Shown here piece by piece: positions 16,543-24,864 of a stretch of 41,717 bases of DNA (position 1 is the stretch's first letter; every line of letters starts with the position of its first letter). The notes beneath the pieces were generated by a model that was not told the origin of the DNA, searched no databases, and worked only from the letters and a program-made list of their open reading frames with translations. The translations under genes and the position numbers were made by a program. The stretch is from a candidate division NC10 bacterium CSP1-5. GTDB lineage: Bacteria > Methylomirabilota > Methylomirabilia > Methylomirabilales > CSP1-5. Location of the stretch: NCBI GenBank assembly GCA_001443495.1, contig LDXR01000021.1, positions 1-41,717 on the forward strand, in the 5' to 3' direction.

Positions 16543-17805
16543 CTAGCCCGGGAACGCCATGCTGCAAAAGGTCACGACCCCCTGCGGATCGGGCGCCTGG
16601 CCGTAATGGAGGAGCTCTGCGGTCCGACCTCTCATTAGGTGGAGCAAGGTGTAGACGGGAGGCAGCCCGCAGATGCGGCGCCGATCCTTCTCCCGGCTGA
16701 CAAAACGAAAGAACCCTTCAGGGTCGCCGGCGGCCACGGGCTCGAGCATCTCCCTGTCCTGGCCTTCGATCCATCGAAGTAAGTCAGGCGTGATCGGGCC
16801 GGGGTCCCCAAAGCGGGCGCCCACGTGGGCCAGGTCGGCCCCGGCAACAAGGCAGACGGGCTTCTCTTGCGCCTTGATGAGATCGCGTAGGGCCTCGAGG
16901 ACACTCTGCACCCCTGGATCATCCGAGGGGAGTTGTCCGGCGAGGATCCACTCGTGAAAGGAGCCGCAGAGGATCGGGAGGATCTGGAAGGGACGTTTGG
17001 CGCCGAGCAGGTGCTGCAGCAAGATGGCCTGAAATTCAATGGAATGCTCTACCCTGTGGGCCATGTCGTCCACCGCCAGGAGGTCGGGACAGCGCTGCTT
17101 CAGTTCCTCGACCAAGGCGCGGTCGGTCCGAACGGCGCCGAGGGGCGTGTCGAAGTCCTTGGCGCAGGGGGCAAAGGGTCTGCTCGCCCCGCCATGGGCG
17201 GTCCCGAAGATGACGAAGAGTTCAGCATCCGTCCTCTGGTCCAGCCCGCCGTAGGCCCACGCGTATCCTGCTCCCCCCCGCATGAAATCGATGTGGGGCG
17301 CGATCAGGGCGTGAATGGTATCCTTTGCCGGATGAAGTGTGCCGGCTGGACCTTCGGCATGCTGCAGCATCTGCTCCAGCATCTGGCAAAGCTCGGGGCC
17401 CTCCGGAGGGTAGGATCTTCCCGCGAGAAAGGCTGGACGGGTCGTGGTCTGTCGGAATGCCTCTTCCAGTCTCTCTTGGTGCTGCGCAAAGCGGTCGCCC
17501 TCCAAAAAGTAGTGCTGATCGAGGGTCGCGATGAGTGCTTCCACCTCCTCCCGGAAGAGGAGTTGACCGTGGCGGCGGACATACGCGGCCTGGATGTCCA
17601 CGATGGAATGCTTGCCATCGAAGTACCGGAGGATCTCTACGGCCTCGGGGAGGACGAAGAGGACCGCCTCGGCACAGTGAGTCGGGTCTCGCAGGCAGAG
17701 GACCTTTTTCCCGTTCGCCTCCGTCGGAAACGCCTCGACCGGTCTGAGCTTCGGATACTCCACCATCCCCTCGGTTAGAGATTCCGTGTCTGCTCCCGAG
17801 TCCAT
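16543..17805 (-). CDS. MEMO-family protein (AmmeMemoRadiSam system protein B) with N-terminal extension
   Basis: A 420-residue protein. Residues from about 120 form a MEMO domain, a dioxygenase-like fold: LIAPHIDFMRGG, VIFGTAHGG, HRVEHSIEFQAILLQHL, GADLAHVG. The first 110 residues (to GDRFAQHQ) form an extra alpha/beta segment like the PqqD-type winged helix that presents peptides to radical SAM enzymes; this is a weak call. The gene overlaps the end of a radical SAM gene by 31 bp if the ATG at 17805 (AAGGG upstream) is used; ATG 17766 is the alternative. Substrate unknown. Confidence 0.82.
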   Translation of the reverse strand: MDSGADTESLTEGMVEYPKLRPVEAFPTEANGKKVLCLRDPTHCAEAVLFVLPEAVEILRYFDGKHSIVDIQAAYVRRHGQLLFREEVEALIATLDQHYFLEGDRFAQHQERLEEAFRQTTTRPAFLAGRSYPPEGPELCQMLEQMLQHAEGPAGTLHPAKDTIHALIAPHIDFMRGGAGYAWAYGGLDQRTDAELFVIFGTAHGGASRPFAPCAKDFDTPLGAVRTDRALVEELKQRCPDLLAVDDMAHRVEHSIEFQAILLQHLLGAKRPFQILPILCGSFHEWILAGQLPSDDPGVQSVLEALRDLIKAQEKPVCLVAGADLAHVGARFGDPGPITPDLLRWIEGQDREMLEPVAAGDPEGFFRFVSREKDRRRICGLPPVYTLLHLMRGRTAELLHYGQAPDPQGVVTFCSMAFPG

Positions 17806-18722
17806 TGCCGCCCTTGGAAGCTCTCTCGCCGGATCAGCTCGGCATCAATCGCGTTCAGGACCTGCCACTTGTGAAGGGCCCACTGGGGGGCGAGCAGGAG
17901 ATCGCGAGGAGGATCTCCGGTCAACCGATGGATGACCATGCCGGGCGGGAGGCGCTCAAGAACATCGCAGACGGTCTCGACATACTCCGTTATTTCCATC
18001 GGGCGGTACTGTCCCTGGAGGTACATGTCGCCCAGCACCGTGTGTTTGAGGACGTACGTGAGATGGATCTTGATCCCGTCGAGGGGGAGTGCGGCAATCG
18101 CCTGGGCTGTCGCCAGCATATCCGCCCTGGTCTCTCCCGGGAGGCCCAGCATGACGTGGGCGCAGGTGTGGATGCCCCGCCCTGCCGTCCGATGCACGGC
18201 ATCCACAAACTCGGCAGCGCCGTGGGCCCGGTTAACACGTTCGAGGGTTCGATCATGAATCGACTGTAGCCCATACTCCACAGCGACGTACGTCCGCCGC
18301 GCATACCCCTGGAGCAGATCGAGGACCGGATCGGGGACGCAGTCAGGCCGCGTCCCCACCACCAGACCGACGACGTCCTCGACCGCGAGGGCCTTATCAT
18401 ACAGGTGTCGCAAGGTTTCCACCGGGGCGTAGGTGTTGGTATACCGTTGGAAGTAGGCCAGGAACCGTTCCGCCTTGTGTCGTCGGCGCAGATACGTCTT
18501 CCCCCGCTCGAGTTGCTCGGCGACGCTCAGGGCACCCAGCGTGGAGTGGCCGGAGCCCTGGTGGCAGAAGATGCAGCCACCGATCGCTTTGCTCCCGTCC
18601 AAATTCGGGCAGGTGAAGTGCGCATCCAGCGTGATCTTGTGGACCCGGCAGCCGAATCGGCGCTGCAGGAAGCTGCGAAGGTCGGTGTAGCGCTTGGTTT
18701 GCGTTGGTGAAGCTGATATCAT
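17775..18722 (-). CDS. Radical SAM protein, YhcC family (TIGR01212)
   Basis: A 315-residue iron-sulfur enzyme that should cleave S-adenosylmethionine to start radical chemistry. The cluster cysteines are C38, C50 and C53 (CPNLDGSKAIGGCIFC); this wide CxnCxxC spacing marks the YhcC group rather than canonical CxxxCxxC proteins. Further family landmarks are VVGTRPDCVPD, VEYGLQS, HVMLGLPGET and KIHLTYVLKHT. The ATG at 18722 is the first good start. It is the first gene of a two-gene unit with the overlapping MEMO protein. Function of YhcC proteins is not established. Confidence 0.9.
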   Translation of the reverse strand: MISASPTQTKRYTDLRSFLQRRFGCRVHKITLDAHFTCPNLDGSKAIGGCIFCHQGSGHSTLGALSVAEQLERGKTYLRRRHKAERFLAYFQRYTNTYAPVETLRHLYDKALAVEDVVGLVVGTRPDCVPDPVLDLLQGYARRTYVAVEYGLQSIHDRTLERVNRAHGAAEFVDAVHRTAGRGIHTCAHVMLGLPGETRADMLATAQAIAALPLDGIKIHLTYVLKHTVLGDMYLQGQYRPMEITEYVETVCDVLERLPPGMVIHRLTGDPPRDLLLAPQWALHKWQVLNAIDAELIRRESFQGRQWTREQTRNL

Positions 18723-18756
18723 AGCGGGTGTATCTTATCTCCGGCCCTTTCAGCTG

Positions 18757-18774
18757 GCAAGCGAGAACGCTTGC
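18757..18774. other. Hairpin in the divergent YhcC/mnmG intergenic region
   Basis: A perfect 7-bp stem GCAAGCG / CGCTTGC (18757-18763, 18768-18774) with loop AGAA. It lies between the two divergent start codons. Its role is not known; it could form part of the adjacent word-array structure. Confidence 0.35.
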
Positions 18775-18796
18775 TAGCGTCTCAGCATTCCAGCAA

Positions 18797-18831
18797 GCTG
18801 AGTGCTGACTGCGGACGGCCAACAGCAGTCT
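18797..18831. repeat. Tandem 7-bp words of the GCTGACN type before mnmG
   Basis: Five heptamers start at 18797, 18804, 18811, 18818 and 18825, all beginning with GC, the first two being GCTGAGT and GCTGACT. A partial opposite-strand word (CTCAGCA at 18781-18787) precedes them. The same word type builds the array after tenA (22599-22681). Confidence 0.55.
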
Positions 18832-18841
18832 AGGAGCAGCG

Positions 18842-20758
18842 ATGCCCGAAACCGCGTACGACGTCATTGTAGTCGGGGCGGGCCACGCCGGCTGCGAGGC
18901 GGCGTTGGCCTCCGCCCGCCTGGGCTGTCGGACCCTCCTCCTCACGTTGGACCTCGGGACCATCGCCCACATGCCGTGTAGCCCCTCAGTCGGCGGGACC
19001 GCTAAAGGCCAGCTCGTCCGGGAGCTGGATGCGCTGGGAGGCGAGATGGCTCGCGTGACGGACCGGAGCGGGACACAATTTCGAATCCTGAATGCCTCCA
19101 AGGGCCCGGCGGTCCGGTCCTCGCGGGCCATGTGTGATAAACAGGAGTACCATCTGGTCATGCGAGGAGTCCTGGAGAGGCAGCAGGGATTGGATCTCCG
19201 GCAGGGGAGGGTGGAGCGGCTTGTCGTGGAAGGGGGGCGCGTCGTCGGACTCGTTAACCACGAGCGGACCTTCTTCAGCGCCCAAGCCATCCTGATCACG
19301 GCCGGGACATTTATGAAGGGGCTCATCCATATCGGCTCCACCAACTTCTCCGGCGGACGGATGGGAGAGCGACCCTGCCACACCCTGTCCGACTCCCTCC
19401 GGGAGCTTGGCTTTGCGCTGGGACGATTCAAGACAGGCACGCCACCCCGCCTCAAGCGGGATTCGCTCGACCTTGACCGGATGGAGCGCCAGGAGGGCGA
19501 TGTCCCACCACGCCCCCTCTCCTACGCCACGACGGGGCTCGAGATCTCTCAGGTCCCTTGTCACATCACCCATACCACCACGAGGACGCACGAGATTATT
19601 CGAAAGAATCTGGACCGTTCGGCACTCTACGGCGGGGCCATCAAGGGGACCGGGGCCCGCTACTGTCCGTCGCTGGAGGACAAGGTGGTCCGCTTCTGTG
19701 ACAAGGAGCGGCACCAGGTGATCGTGCAGCCCGAAGGGCGCGACTCTGACGTCTTCTATCCGGGCGGCCTGGGCAATAGCATGCCCTTTGAGGTGCAGGC
19801 AGAGTTGGTCCGCTCGGTACCCGGGCTGGAACGCGCGGAATTTCTGCGGCCTGCTTACGCCATCGAGTACGACTTTCTGTATCCCAATCAACTCCAGCTC
19901 ACCCTGGAGTCCAAGCGGGTGCAGGGGCTCTACACCGCCGGGCAGATCAATGGAACCTCTGGCTACGAGGAGGCGGCGGCGCAGGGGTTCTGGGCCGGAG
20001 TGAATGCCGCCCTCAAGGTCCAGGGGGCTCCCCCCTTTCTCCTCGACCGCTCCGAGGCCTACATGGCGGTCCTGGTGGACGATCTGGTGACCCGTGGCAC
20101 CAGCGAGCCCTATCGCATACTCACCTCCCGGGCCGAGTATCGTCTGCTGTTACGGGAGGACAACGCCGATCTGCGCCTGATGGAGCACGGCTACCGCCTC
20201 GGGTTAATTTCGCGGGAGCAGTATGAGCGCCTGGAGGAGAAGCGGGGGAAGATCCAGGAGGTCACGGAACGGATCACGAGGCGAAGGCTCTATCCGACCT
20301 CGCGCGTGAATGGGGTGCTCTCCCGTCTCGGAACCGCCCCGCTTCAGGAGGTGGCCCCGATGGTGCAGGTTCTGCGACGGCCGGAGGTTCGTTTTGCGGA
20401 TCTGCTCCTGATGGATGAAGGCATGAAACCCGAGGACTCTGAGGTGACGTATCAGGTTGAGGTGCAGCTCAAGTACCAGGGGTACATCGAGCGGCAGTTT
20501 CAGGAGGTGGAAAGGTTCAAGCGCCTTGAGGCGAGGCGGATCCCCGAGGATGTGGATTACGACGCGATCCCCGGCCTCTCCAACGAGGTGCGGGAGAAGC
20601 TCAGGGCTGTCCGTCCGACATGCGTCGGACAGGCCTCCCGCATCTCCGGCGTGACGCCCGCCGCGATCTCCATCCTCCTCGTGTATCTCGAGCGCCGCAG
20701 GCACGAGCGCCCGGAAGCTGTCAGCTGTCGGCCCTCTGCGCACAGTGCTGAGGACTGA
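18842..20758 (+). CDS. mnmG: tRNA uridine-5-carboxymethylaminomethyl modification enzyme MnmG (GidA)
   Basis: The FAD-binding subunit of the MnmE-MnmG complex, which installs the (carboxymethyl)aminomethyl group on wobble uridine 34 of several tRNAs. At 638 residues it has usual length. FAD site [12 protein letters not shown] is near residues 11-22, then [35 protein letters not shown], the family signature [16 protein letters not shown], and [15 protein letters not shown]. The ATG at 18842 has AGGAG 5 bases upstream. The last 14 residues and the TGA stop are encoded by a 7-bp word array, so the tail is not conserved sequence. No mnmE or rsmG lies next to it; a DRG-like GTPase gene follows. 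Confidence 0.97.
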   Translation: MPETAYDVIVVGAGHAGCEAALASARLGCRTLLLTLDLGTIAHMPCSPSVGGTAKGQLVRELDALGGEMARVTDRSGTQFRILNASKGPAVRSSRAMCDKQEYHLVMRGVLERQQGLDLRQGRVERLVVEGGRVVGLVNHERTFFSAQAILITAGTFMKGLIHIGSTNFSGGRMGERPCHTLSDSLRELGFALGRFKTGTPPRLKRDSLDLDRMERQEGDVPPRPLSYATTGLEISQVPCHITHTTTRTHEIIRKNLDRSALYGGAIKGTGARYCPSLEDKVVRFCDKERHQVIVQPEGRDSDVFYPGGLGNSMPFEVQAELVRSVPGLERAEFLRPAYAIEYDFLYPNQLQLTLESKRVQGLYTAGQINGTSGYEEAAAQGFWAGVNAALKVQGAPPFLLDRSEAYMAVLVDDLVTRGTSEPYRILTSRAEYRLLLREDNADLRLMEHGYRLGLISREQYERLEEKRGKIQEVTERITRRRLYPTSRVNGVLSRLGTAPLQEVAPMVQVLRRPEVRFADLLLMDEGMKPEDSEVTYQVEVQLKYQGYIERQFQEVERFKRLEARRIPEDVDYDAIPGLSNEVREKLRAVRPTCVGQASRISGVTPAAISILLVYLERRRHERPEAVSCRPSAHSAED

Positions 20759-20858
20759 GGACCGAGTCGGAGAAAAGGACTGAGGACTGAGTGCTGAGGT
20801 TCGAGCCTCAGTCCTCGTGGCTGCCCTTGGCTCAGTCCTCATCGCTCAGTCCTGACGT
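20717..20858. repeat. Paired 7-bp word arrays, (G)GACTGA then CTCAGTC, between mnmG and the GTPase gene
   Basis: Left part: GCTGTCA and GCTGTCG (20717, 20724), then GGACTGA-type words at 20745, 20752, 20759, 20777, 20784, 20791. Right part: the reverse-complement word CTCAGTC at 20807, 20831 and 20845 with related words between. GAGGACTGAGG (20750-20760) and its complement (20806-20816) form an 11-bp perfect arm. The array encodes the mnmG C-terminal residues and holds its stop (20756-20758); it ends 15 bp before the next start codon. Confidence 0.8.
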
Positions 20859-20872
20859 GGCTGGAGAAAAGC

Positions 20873-21862
20873 ATGCCGGCCAATCTCACCCCGCAGTATC
20901 TCGACGCCGAAAAGCGGTACCGCCAGGCGAAGCAGCCTACAGAAAAGATCCGGGCCCTCGAAGAGATGCTGGCCCAGATCCCCAAGCACAAGGGGACCGA
21001 GAAGCTCCAGGCGGATATCAAGCGGCGGATTGCGAAACTCAAGCTCGACCTCGAGCGGCGTCCGGCGACCAAGCGCGGAGCCGGGATCTTTGTGGATCGG
21101 GAGGGGATCGGTCAGGTGGTGCTGGTGGGCGGGCCCAACGTGGGGAAGTCTGCCCTGGTGCGCCGCCTCACCAACGCCCGGCCCGAGGTGGGAGACTACC
21201 CCTTCACAACCAAGAAACCGCTCTCCGGGATGCTCGAGTTTGAGAATGTAAAGATCCAGCTCGTGGACCTGCCGCCGCTGGCGCCCGCCCTGGTCGAGGG
21301 ATGGGTCCTGGGTATCGTCCGGAACGCCGATCTCATCCTCTGGGTGGTCGATCTCGGATCTGACGACCTCCTCGAGCAGGTGGAGACAGTCGAGCAGATC
21401 CTCGCGCAAGCCAAGATCCTTCCTCGAGGAGCTCGGGAGAGGGTTGAGATCACCGAACCGGGGCAGGTCGTGAAACGGATGCTCATGGTAGCGAACAAGG
21501 CGGACCTCCCCGGGGCAACGGATCGCTTCCGACTCCTCCAGGAGCACTCGGGAGGACGTTTTCCACTCCTGATGGTCTCGGCGCTCGCCGGGACCGGTCT
21601 GGACAGGATCGCGCCGGTGATCTACGAGGCCTTGGAGGTGCTCCGGATCTATACCAAGCCTCCGGGCAAGGCGACGAACTTCTCCCAACCGGTAGCCCTG
21701 CCCAGGGGGAGCACCCTCCTTCACGCGGCCGAGGCCGTCCATAAGGATTTCTCCGCCAAGCTGAAATTCGCTCGGGTCTGGGGGGCCGGCAAATTCGACG
21801 GGCAGAAGGTCCACCGGGAGTACCTGGTGCAGGAAGGGGACGTCATCGAATTCCACATCTAA
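20873..21862 (+). CDS. DRG/Obg-like GTPase with C-terminal TGS domain
   Basis: A 329-residue P-loop GTPase resembling the DRG branch of the Obg-HflX superfamily, whose members act on ribosomes or translation factors. An N-terminal helical region (1-65) precedes the G domain: G1 GGPNVGKS (86-93), TT in the switch I region, G3 DLPP (132-135; DxPG is usual), G4 NKAD (208-211), G5 SAL. A TGS domain occupies about 260-329 (KPPGKATNF... to EGDVIEFHI). The ATG at 20873 has GGAG 10 bases upstream. DRG proteins are best known from archaea and eukaryotes. The neighbour mnmG is a tRNA-modification gene, consistent with a translation role. Confidence 0.88.
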   Translation: MPANLTPQYLDAEKRYRQAKQPTEKIRALEEMLAQIPKHKGTEKLQADIKRRIAKLKLDLERRPATKRGAGIFVDREGIGQVVLVGGPNVGKSALVRRLTNARPEVGDYPFTTKKPLSGMLEFENVKIQLVDLPPLAPALVEGWVLGIVRNADLILWVVDLGSDDLLEQVETVEQILAQAKILPRGARERVEITEPGQVVKRMLMVANKADLPGATDRFRLLQEHSGGRFPLLMVSALAGTGLDRIAPVIYEALEVLRIYTKPPGKATNFSQPVALPRGSTLLHAAEAVHKDFSAKLKFARVWGAGKFDGQKVHREYLVQEGDVIEFHI

Positions 21863-21912
21863 AGGCTAGGACGCAAGAACGCTCGGAGGCTAGGACGCTG
21901 GGGCGCATTCTA
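21863..21912. repeat. Degenerate GGCTAGGACGC words after the GTPase gene
   Basis: AGGCTAGGACGC occurs at 21863-21874 and 21887-21898, with partial copies between and after, ending in TTCTAGCG (reverse-complement like). The GGCTAG core also occurs in the 12-bp repeats at 5963-5986. Confidence 0.5.
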
Positions 21913-21926
21913 GCGAGGGGATCGGC

Positions 21927-22595
21927 GTGGGGTTTTCCGAGGTGCTATGGAAAAAGGCAGAGCCCATCTGGCACAGGACACTCCATCACCCCTTTGTCCG
22001 GGGAATCGGCGACGGGACGCTCCCGGTTGACAAATTCAAGTTCTATGTCCGCCAGGATTACATCTTTCTCATCGAGTACAGCCGGGTCCTGGCCCTGGCG
22101 ACGGCCAAGGGTCCTGATCTCCCGACCATGGGGAGATTCGCCCAGCTGCTCCACGCGACGCTCCACACCGAGATGGCCCTGCACCGGACATATGCCGAGA
22201 AATTCGGGATCAGCCGCCATGAGCTCGAGCAGACGAAACCGGCGCCGACGACGGTCGCGTACACGCGACACCTCCTGCAGGTGGCGGCGCTGGGAAGCCT
22301 CGGGGAACTCGTCGCCTCGCTCGTCCCCTGCCAATGGGGGTACAGCGAGATCGGGGCCGCGCTCGCACGGCAGGGAGAGCCCAGCAATCAGCCGCTGTAT
22401 GGGGAATGGATCCGGACCTACGCCTCACCGGAGTTCGCTGCCCTGGCCCAGTGGGTTCGAGCCCTCCTCGACACGATGGGCGAAGACGCGCGAGGGCAGG
22501 AGCGGGCCCGGATGGAGGACCATTTTCTCCTCAGCGCCCGGTACGAGCACGCCTTCTGGGACATGAGCTGGCGCATGGAGGCGTGGCCAATCTAA
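21927..22595 (+). CDS. tenA: TenA family aminopyrimidine aminohydrolase / thiaminase II
   Basis: A 222-residue, all-helical thiamine-salvage enzyme that hydrolyses aminomethyl-pyrimidine degradation products (and thiamine). The active-site residues of Bacillus TenA have counterparts at nearly the same numbers: D44 (YVRQDY), C135 (PCQWGYSEIG) and E207 (EHAFWDMSW). GTG 21927 is chosen for its GAGGGG site 6 bases upstream. The gene is followed by a Nudix gene and a thiamine-diphosphate enzyme gene, a sensible neighbourhood for cofactor salvage. No TPP riboswitch is recognised upstream. Confidence 0.92.
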   Translation: MGFSEVLWKKAEPIWHRTLHHPFVRGIGDGTLPVDKFKFYVRQDYIFLIEYSRVLALATAKGPDLPTMGRFAQLLHATLHTEMALHRTYAEKFGISRHELEQTKPAPTTVAYTRHLLQVAALGSLGELVASLVPCQWGYSEIGAALARQGEPSNQPLYGEWIRTYASPEFAALAQWVRALLDTMGEDARGQERARMEDHFLLSARYEHAFWDMSWRMEAWPI

Positions 22596-22598
22596 GAA

Positions 22599-22681
22599 GC
22601 AGTCAGCCGTCAGCTATCAGCACTCACCAATAGGCTACTTGGCATTCCTTTGCTGACAGCGGACTGTCGACTGCTGACGGC
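22599..22681. repeat. Paired 7-bp word arrays, GCNNTCA then TGCTGAC-type, after tenA
   Basis: Four heptamers GCNNTCA start at 22599, 22606, 22613 and 22620. After a 24-bp spacer, four heptamers of the complementary sense start at 22651, 22658, 22665 and 22672. GCCGTCAGC (22606-22614) is exactly complementary to 22673-22681, so the arms can pair. It fills most of the gap between tenA and the Nudix gene. Confidence 0.8.
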
Positions 22682-22699
22682 TTGCCGAAGAGGAGGGGG

Positions 22700-23257
22700 A
22701 TGGAGCGGCGGCATAGGCTGACAGAGTGGCGGGTGCTCAAACGATCCGTCGCCTTTTCCTGCCCGTGGTATGATGTTGCCCGAGAAAGGATCCGCCTCCC
22801 CACCGATCGCGTCATTGACTACTACTCCATCTCGATCCCCCCATCCGTCATGGTGGTGCCGGTGACTGCAGACGAGCAGATCGTCTTCCTCCGCCAGTAC
22901 CGATATCCCACGAGGTCGTGGAGCTACGAGCTTCCAGGGGGCAACACCCGCGGCAAGTCCCCCGTGGCGACCGGGAGGCAGGAGCTGTTCGAGGAGACCG
23001 GCTACCGCGCAGGGCGATGGACGCGCCTGGGGTTCTTTCACCCTTACTCGGGGATGAGCAATGAGGTCTGTTATGTCTATCTCGCCAGGGACCTCACACC
23101 CGGCAAACAGCACCTGGAGGAGCGGGAGTTCATTCAGGTGATCACCATGCCGATCCGCGAGGTGTTCCGACGGGTGGCGGGCAATCGCATCCAGGACGGC
23201 ATGACCCTGGCGAGCCTCCTCCTGGCCGGATCCCACCTGCAGGGGAGGTCCCGGTGA
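22700..23257 (+). CDS. Nudix hydrolase, ADP-ribose pyrophosphatase-like, with altered Nudix box
   Basis: A 185-residue Nudix-fold protein, close in layout to ADP-ribose pyrophosphatases (VFLRQYRYPTRSWSYELPGG, then HPYSGMSNEVCYVYLA). The Nudix box reads GNTRGKSP...GRQELFEETGY: compared with Gx5Ex7REUxEExGU, the first E is K and the R is Q, while the metal-binding EE pair is kept. Activity may be altered. ATG 22700 with GAGGAGGGGG directly upstream is chosen over a TTG at 22682. Its stop overlaps the next gene's start (GTGA), so it is coupled to the ThDP enzyme. Substrate may be a thiamine-related phosphate rather than ADP-ribose; this is inference from context. Confidence 0.87.
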   Translation: MERRHRLTEWRVLKRSVAFSCPWYDVARERIRLPTDRVIDYYSISIPPSVMVVPVTADEQIVFLRQYRYPTRSWSYELPGGNTRGKSPVATGRQELFEETGYRAGRWTRLGFFHPYSGMSNEVCYVYLARDLTPGKQHLEEREFIQVITMPIREVFRRVAGNRIQDGMTLASLLLAGSHLQGRSR

Positions 23258-24864
23258 AGATTGGCGAGTATCTCTTCCGTCAGATCAAGGCGCGAGGGGT
23301 GGATCACACCTTTGGGATTCCCGGAGACTTTGCCATCCCCCTCTGGCGGGCCCAGGAGGCTGCGGGCCTTCAGCCCGTCGTGGTGACCCATGAGCCCTCT
23401 GCCGGCTTCGCCGCCGATGCCTATGCGAGGTTGCGCGGCCTCGGGGTGGCCCTGGTCACCTTCGGCGCCGGCGGCCTCAACATGGTGAACGCCATCGCCC
23501 AGGCCTACGCCGAACGCTCGCCGGTCCTGGTGATCAGCGGGGCACCTGAAATCAGGGGCCGGGACCTCGACGCACTCTTGCATCACCGGGTCAAGACCTT
23601 CGACTCTCAGTTGAATGTCTTCCGCGAGGTGACAGTAGAAGCCTTGGCGCTTCACGACCCCACGACCGCGATGGCCAGCATCGATCGGTTGATGGCCACG
23701 ATCCTCGAACGCAAACGTCCAGGATACCTGGAGGTCCCCAGGGACATGGTGGAGATGGTCGGCCGCCCCTCGGGAAGTAGGGTGAGGGCGAGGCAGCCGG
23801 GGAGGGCGGCCCTGCAGGAGGCCATGGCCGAGGTGGTGGCTCGCCTCAACCGCAGCGAGCGACTCGTCATCTACGCCGGAGTGGAGATCGAACGGTTCGA
23901 CCTCAGGGAGAAACTCATCGCCTTGGTGCAAAAGCTGAACGTCCCCATTGTCACCTCTCTCGAGGGGAAGACCGTCTTCCCGGAGAATCACCCGCACTTC
24001 GTCGGCCTCTATATGGGCCAGGTGGGGTCGGGGGTCGCCCGGCAGATGATCGAGCGGGCCGATTGTGTCCTCATGCTGGGTGCCTTCTTGACCGATGTGA
24101 ACACCGGCGTCTTTACGGCCAAGATAGACCGGGCGAAGCTCATCTCGGCGTCGTCAGAGGAGGTGGTGGTGAGTTATCACCGCTACTCCGAGGTGGGCCT
24201 GGTGGACCTCATCGACTATCTTCTTACCTCTCGGGAGGTGCGGTCTCATGCTTTTTCCCCCGTGGTCCATCCCCGAAAGCCCAAGAGGCGCCTGGGGGAG
24301 CGGTTGAATTCCCTGACCATCATCGAAGAGATGAACCGTTTCCTGGAGCCGGGGCGGTATATCGTCGTGTCGGATGTGGGGGACTGCCTTTATGCCAGCG
24401 TCGATCTCAGGACGGATCACTTCCTCGGGCCCGGATATTACAACAGCATGGGCTTTGGGGTGCCCGCGGCCCTCGCGGCGGCCTTGGCTGTGCCGGAGCG
24501 GCGGATCATTGCCTTCGTCGGTGACGGGGGATTTCAGATGACGGGAATGGAACTCGCCACGGTGCGGCACCTCCGCCTCAACCCGATTGTCATCCTCTGG
24601 AATAATGGCTGCTACGGGACTTTACAGGCCATCGCCGGTCGCCAGAAGTATTTTGACCTGCCCTCGTGCGACTTTGTGGCGTTGGCCCGATGTCTGGGGG
24701 GGGATGGGGTGCGGGTCAAGACGCGGCAGCAGCTCCGTCAGGCCCTGGAGCAGGCCAGGAGGCGCCAGACCTTCTTTCTCATCGACGCGATGCTGCCCTC
24801 CGATCAGATGTCACGCACCTGGCAGCGGATTGCTGCCGAGGTGCGATCCCGCATTCGCCCCTGA
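23254..24864 (+). CDS. Thiamine-diphosphate-dependent 2-oxoacid decarboxylase (IPDC/PDC-like)
   Basis: A 536-residue ThDP enzyme with the three-domain layout of pyruvate/indolepyruvate/phenylpyruvate decarboxylases. The ThDP-activating glutamate is E47 (THEPSAGFAADAYAR). The catalytic HH pair typical of decarboxylases is H110-H111 (LLHHRVKTF). The ThDP/Mg motif begins GDGGFQMTGMEL at residue 423 and ends with NNGCYGT. The GTG start overlaps the Nudix stop (GTGA). Decarboxylation of an aromatic or branched 2-oxoacid to an aldehyde is the likely reaction; the substrate cannot be read from sequence. Confidence 0.9.
   Translation: MKIGEYLFRQIKARGVDHTFGIPGDFAIPLWRAQEAAGLQPVVVTHEPSAGFAADAYARLRGLGVALVTFGAGGLNMVNAIAQAYAERSPVLVISGAPEIRGRDLDALLHHRVKTFDSQLNVFREVTVEALALHDPTTAMASIDRLMATILERKRPGYLEVPRDMVEMVGRPSGSRVRARQPGRAALQEAMAEVVARLNRSERLVIYAGVEIERFDLREKLIALVQKLNVPIVTSLEGKTVFPENHPHFVGLYMGQVGSGVARQMIERADCVLMLGAFLTDVNTGVFTAKIDRAKLISASSEEVVVSYHRYSEVGLVDLIDYLLTSREVRSHAFSPVVHPRKPKRRLGERLNSLTIIEEMNRFLEPGRYIVVSDVGDCLYASVDLRTDHFLGPGYYNSMGFGVPAALAAALAVPERRIIAFVGDGGFQMTGMELATVRHLRLNPIVILWNNGCYGTLQAIAGRQKYFDLPSCDFVALARCLGGDGVRVKTRQQLRQALEQARRRQTFFLIDAMLPSDQMSRTWQRIAAEVRSRIRP

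Noticed and set aside
18397-19455. Open frame of 352 codons on the minus strand over mnmG and YhcC
   Set aside because: It crosses two real genes and the word array, and the composition is that of a shadow frame.
21863-21926. TPP riboswitch before tenA
   Set aside because: The conserved CUGAGA and ACCUGA core segments are not seen; the stretch is word-repeat sequence.
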